A stretch of DNA of 64,000 nucleotides from Schizochytrium sp. TIO01. Its lineage: Eukaryota; Sar; Bigyra; Thraustochytrida; Thraustochytriidae. The DNA lies in assembly GCA_004764695.1 (NCBI GenBank), contig SMSO01000033.1:2557001-2621000 (forward strand), written 5' to 3'. Numbering within the stretch: the first letter of the stretch is position 1; every line of letters begins with the position of its first letter. Under the pieces are notes generated by a model. It did no database searches. It was not told the DNA's origin and was given only the letters and a program-made list of their open reading frames with translations. This document shows positions 58,805 to 64,000 of this stretch, piece by piece. The position numbers and the translations under genes are program-made.

Positions 58805-59032
58805 TTGCATACAAAATTGAATTTAGTAAGCGACATTACTGATTGCACGAGAACACCCATTCTAAAAAAGCATGGCAATATTATACTGCAAGTTTTTTTG
58901 CGAGGGTTTCAGTCAATCAGCTTGGAGAACTTGAGGAATCCACTGGTCAATGTGGAAAAAAGTCTGCAATTAGTAGGACTTTTACTCTCTTTTCTTAAAC
59001 CAGATGAGGAAGCTGCAAGTGGCCCAAAGTAA
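58805..59032 (+). other. Possible single exon of an unknown gene
   Basis: A 75-codon frame without low complexity (segments ILQVFLRGFQSISLENL and LQLVGLLLSFLKPDEEAA). It ends where the sequence reads AAAGTAAGT, which is both a stop in frame and a good splice donor. It could be a terminal or internal exon. No family is recognised and no partner exon was found. Confidence 0.22.
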
Positions 59033-59693
<661 letters not shown>

Positions 59694-59703
59694 CCGTGCC
59701 CCG

Positions 59704-59704
<1 letters not shown>

Positions 59705-59734
<30 letters not shown>
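59705..59734. repeat. Poly(T) tract, 30 bases
   Basis: Follows the GAAA array after an 11-base GC-rich spacer. On the minus strand it is an A30 tail, such as a retroposed sequence might leave, but no element body is recognised beside it. Confidence 0.9.
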
Positions 59735-59738
<4 letters not shown>

Positions 59739-62700
59739 ACAAATGCCACTTTTTTAGTTAAAATAAAATAGGAATTGCCTGCTCTCTTTTCATGAGCTTT
59801 CTTCTTTCATTACTTTGCACATCGTTCTCTGCTAATAAATAATAAATAAACTTGGCTTTCGGAAAACTTTCGAGCAAAAGCACCACCGAAGCCAAAAACT
59901 ACAAATTAAAAGCGGCCACCTCAGCGTATATGCGCAAAGCTGGAATCCCAAGCGCTTAAACCAACCGTCTTCTTCGCTTCAAAGGTCCCGCGGGATCAGA
60001 CAGACCATCGTTTTGTTTCAAGTCCTTTGAAGCCTTTCTGTCCCTTGAATGACGTGGGACGAGACCCATTTGCGCCAGGTGGAACAGAACAGGCAGGGTG
60101 CACCAGAACAGAACAGAACGAAGTAGAACGGAAGGCGTGGTTTGGAACGGAGCCAAAGGGAAACCACGCGAATGCTTTGCAGGATGCTACGATCGATCCA
60201 TCGACACTGAGCGAGCAAGTTTGGGCAAAACCCGTAGCCCTTCGACAAAAGGTGAGCAAAACCTGCAAAAGACCCAGCCTGCGTGCGTGTCTGCTTGCCT
60301 GTGCATCGTTCGGCCAAGTAAAGGGAGCTCTAGAACCCAAGAATCGTGAAAAGGGCAAAACCAACCAAGAATAGGCGATTCGAAGATGGAAACAGCCAAA
60401 GATTCTTTCGTTTCTCCTGCGCCTCACACCTACTCATCTAACCTGTATGCAGGCCTTACAGGCGCGTTCCGTTCCAGACGCGTGTTCCGGACCTGCGCCT
60501 CTCAAGGTTGGCTCTCCTTCTTTCCATCAAAACTGATGACGTCGAGTTGCGGCACCATTACGCGCAGGTGCACGAGCCTTCCCAGTTTGGGTTAGGAGGT
60601 CCGTAGGAGGTCCTAATTAGGGTGGGCTAGCGGGCGGTAGGAGTCCGCTGCTAGCCCGTTCTTCGCGTTCCTTGTGTTCTTCTTTGGGTGCCTGGGTCGA
60701 ATTAAGAGATGACGGATTGGGATTGGAATGGATAGAGAGAGAGGAGGGTTGAATGGTGCTGGGAGACAGAGAGATGGCTCAGTTTGGATGGAGTGAGGAG
60801 ATAATGTGGCTGCTTTATGGGTGGATGAAGGAGAGAGAAAGGTTTTCTTGAAGGTAGTGGAGAAAGTTGGAAAGAGAAGTGGTGGAGGTACTAACCTTTG
60901 ATAGCCTCTGCTTCACAGTTATAGTCATAGTATTTCATTTTTACTTTTATTTTCATTTTCATTTTCATTTTTTATTTTTACTTTTATTTTGAAAGTAAAT
61001 GAATGAATAATAAATGAATAACTTGAAACAGGTACATGATTTTATAATTATAAAAGTTTATAGGCTTCTGACCTGAGCTTTTTCATAAATTAAAAATGTT
61101 TAGAAATTTATTTATTTATTTATTTATAAAAATGGTTTTGACGATCAAGAAAGAGCAAATCTGCGAATAAATAAATATGAAAGAAAGAAAGAAGGAAAGA
61201 ACGGCCAATCTGCTTTCGCTGAAGGCGCGAACTCGAGAGAGAAGCGCTTCAGCGCCTGCGCTTCTCACGATCACGAGGTCGCTGCCTCAGCTTAAGCAGC
61301 AGGCACGACCCGTGTCACCGTCTACGCTGAAGAAAGGCAATCAGAAGAAGCGGGCGGAAAGCCAATTTAATAAAATACACGAACTAAAATAAATACACAA
61401 AATACGCATCGGTGGGTGTCCAAAAAGGGACTGCCGCGAAATGAAGATTGGATTGAGAAATGATTCCGCGAAGCTTTTTTTTTAATGCTTTTGAGAGAAA
61501 CAAAGCAGAGCGTTGTCTTTGTTCTTCAAGATGGAACTCGTGTAACAATGCAATGTTACACAGCCGTCGACCAACCAGATCAGGGACCTCTCTGCATACC
61601 TGGGAGCGAAGACGTGCGGAAAAGCTCGCCTAGCACGAAACCGAAAGATTGACTTGGTGGCTGCCTGTCATTCAGTAGAGTGCAACGATTGATGATTGCA
61701 AAAATGAATGAATGCGAGGGTCTAGGGTACTGAGATTGCCACGATCTTGATCTGGAGGTGCCACGATTCGATGCAGTATATCTATCTCATGTACGCATGT
61801 TGTCATGGATGGCACATACAGCTCGGAGAAGACGCAGGAACAAGCAAGGTGGACATTACAGAGGCTGACGACATTGCAGAGACTGACGGAATGTAGGGAC
61901 CTACGTGGTTGAGGAAGGCTTCTGAAAGAAATGCCAGCTAGCGTTGACCCTGTTGGAAATTCTGTGGTGCTTGTTTATCTGCTTGTTTGTGTGATGATTG
62001 ATCGATTGATTGTTTACTTCGTTTTCTTCGTTTGCGTGAATACTTGGCGCGTCGAGCAGAAAGGGTGAAGACAGAAACATGATGTCATATCAGGATCTAA
62101 GTTATATCAGGATCTACTACTTCCTAAGCACCTATGCGGTGGTGGAGTTGGTAGGGGTACCTAGGTGCGACCAAGACAGATCTGCTCTAGTAGGGTTTGG
62201 TGAGTATATTGATGCACACCAAGTTGAAATAGAAAGCTACCGTGGAATGTGCAAGAGAGACAAAAAAACCAGGCATGCATAGGAAGAATCTCGCACATCA
62301 TTTGCAAAGAAGGCTCTATCCAAACAAAAAAACTAACAAGAGGAGAAATACAGCAAAGGAATTCACGAGGGAAACCAAGGACTTATCTATCCATCTCACT
62401 TCCCCGAACCTCCTTCAATCCAAGGCCTTAAGCAGAATAAAGTACTTATCAAGTAGATCTAGTTCTTTTCGAATTGCAAAACCCGCCACAGTCCGCTCCC
62501 AAAGAAGAAGGCCTAAGTAGTTTTTAAGGGAGGTGAACGGCGAATTGTAGACGGAAAAGGGCAAAATGATGCTTTCTATACAATCTGCATCATAATTTCA
62601 AACACTGTGATACAAAGCTTGTCCCTATGCTGTGCCTTTTACCATGCCGCTCTATGCGGAGATTTCCTGAATAAAATGCATAGAGCGCTTTCCGTTCTTT

Positions 62701-64000
62701 AACATAGAATAGGCATTCACTCCGATCAAGACATGTAATAGTCGGAAGATCATGGTTCGTATAAAATTTACCAATGTAAAGTTTACCTCTGGAGACATTC
62801 CTTGCAATACTTGAGATTGATGAGGAAAGGTTAAAATTTCTACAGCACAGAAAAGAAAAGGGTTCTGAGCTGACAGCCGTTCTTAAACAGCTGTTTTGAA
62901 ATTGGTCAGAGCATGCGTAGAAAATAAAATACAAAGCTTGTAAGTACAATTTTAGAGACTGCTTGAGATAGAAACTTCGAGTACTCTCTCGATATAGATG
63001 AGCTGTCACAATGAAGCAGCTTTGCTTTTGTTATATTTTTGTGAGGAATCGATGGGATGCACATTTTATTTCTTTTGAACCACTATAATCTTTTTCTATG
63101 AAACGATCCAATTAGGGATAATATATGTATCACTGCAACCATAATCTCATTAGAGATAGAAATTCATGAGCCTTCCATAGATTACCGTATTACCCATCTG
63201 CCAAGAGATAGATAAATAACTCATGTTAGGAACGAGGTCTAGGGTAGTGAGAACTTTTCTTCTTGAGAAGGGCGGGTTCTTTTTTTAGAGGCGTGAACTT
63301 GTAATAACCTAGATAGCAGTATCCTTACACACACTAAAGTTGCAAAAGTGTCTTTTCAAACCAATCATTGAGAGGCCGGAACGTATGCCACTCCGGTTCC
63401 TGCTCAGAGAGAATTTTAATTTTGCTCAGCAGAGCTTCGTTCGCTCGAAGTTGAATAGGATTACAAAAGTAAAACGACAAGGTGGTTCTTTAAAGGATAA
63501 TCATTATTCCAAATACGTATTATCCTTCACGAAATCAAATCGTTAGATTCAGATACTTTTTGAAAGACAGAAAACTATATTTCTTTCTTTTCTTTTTTTC
63601 TTTTTTAATAGACGTATGCCGCTCAACACTCTTTTTCTTTTCTATTTTTCAAAATGCTGCGATCCATGAAATCCGCTATTCTTACTACCATAAATATGCC
63701 CCATTTCTAAAAAAGGTGCTTTACATTCGCCAGCTGTCCCATTCTCTCTGCATGCAATGTAAAATGGACGAACAATTTTAACATTAAAAGTAAAATTAAA
63801 TACAAACGGGGGAAAATCTCAAGAGTTTTAAGCGTATATCGCTCAGAGTTTGCACTATGTAACAATCAAACTCAAAGCGAACAAAGCACGACAAAGAGTG
63901 GAAAGTATTCAAGAAAAGAAGAACTTCACATCCTAATGAGCTGTTAACAACTTTCCTAGACGTGGAGAACTGATGGTCGGGCCGGGCGGTGATTTTTCGG
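59735..64000. other. Gene-poor right flank
   Basis: About 4.3 kb with no supported gene. 60000–60600 is GC-richer with a CAGAACAGAACAGAACG repeat at 60102–60120. Beyond it lie an imperfect hairpin at 60624–60657, (TTTTCA)n near 60950–60970, (TTTA)n at 61108–61126 and short GATT-type repeats near 61994–62010. A 139-codon minus frame (62590–63009) lacks an ATG. Confidence 0.4.

Noticed and set aside
60027-60427. Several overlapping ORFs on both strands
   Set aside because: No frame is favoured, no domain is seen, and GC-rich repeats explain the open frames.
62590-63009. 139-codon minus-strand ORF
   Set aside because: No ATG start, no recognised motif, and no supporting splice sites found. It could be an exon but evidence is too weak.

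Overview
This window is nuclear DNA from a microbial eukaryote. Its genes have few introns, and the introns that occur have GT–AG borders. They range from about 50 bp to about 450 bp. The gene set is importin-7/8, BLOC1S1, RAB3GAP1-like, bestrophin, a GT10 fucosyltransferase and GCNA, plus a WRKY19-type zinc cluster and an LRR–kinase–RING fusion. Together these fit a stramenopile, most likely a thraustochytrid (Labyrinthulomycetes, Aurantiochytrium/Hondaea-like). The lineage is an inference from gene content; no rRNA or organelle gene is present to prove it.

Layout. From 1 to about 38.7 kb the window is gene-rich: importin-7/8 (+, its 5' end lies off the window), BLOC1S1 (+, two exons), an MRM1-like rRNA 2'-O-methyltransferase (-) divergent from a DNA-3-methyladenine glycosylase (+), a bestrophin channel (-, two exons), a long regulatory or empty gap, a GT10 fucosyltransferase (-), a fragmentary coding locus (+), a ten-exon LRR–kinase–RING/RING2 gene (-), a damaged or intron-rich gene (-), RAB3GAP1-like (+), GCNA/SprT-like (-) and a WRKY19-type zinc-cluster protein (-). 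From about 38.7 kb to 64 kb the DNA is AT-richer and gene-poor. It is loaded with microsatellites, including about 60 copies of CATA and about 41 copies of GAAA followed by T30. It holds one small ORF and at least one possible spliced gene near 56.3–57.6 kb.

The most interesting object is the minus-strand gene at 18248–24498. Seven leucine-rich repeats are each encoded by one exon of exactly 84 bp, all bounded by introns of the same phase. They are joined to a coiled region, a protein kinase domain with atypical motifs, and a C-terminal RING plus a parkin-spaced RING2 with no recognisable IBR between them. Splicing all ten exons gives one open frame of 1158 codons plus stop. Near-identical blocks reach into the introns, so the LRR array has grown by recent tandem exon–intron duplication.

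The other genes are separate housekeeping functions: nuclear import, lysosome/endosome biogenesis, rRNA modification, base-excision repair, ion transport, Golgi glycosylation, Rab regulation, DNA–protein crosslink repair and transcription. I see no operon-like or pathway-like clustering. Several apparent start sites at TTG were corrected to the first in-frame ATG or to an upstream exon.
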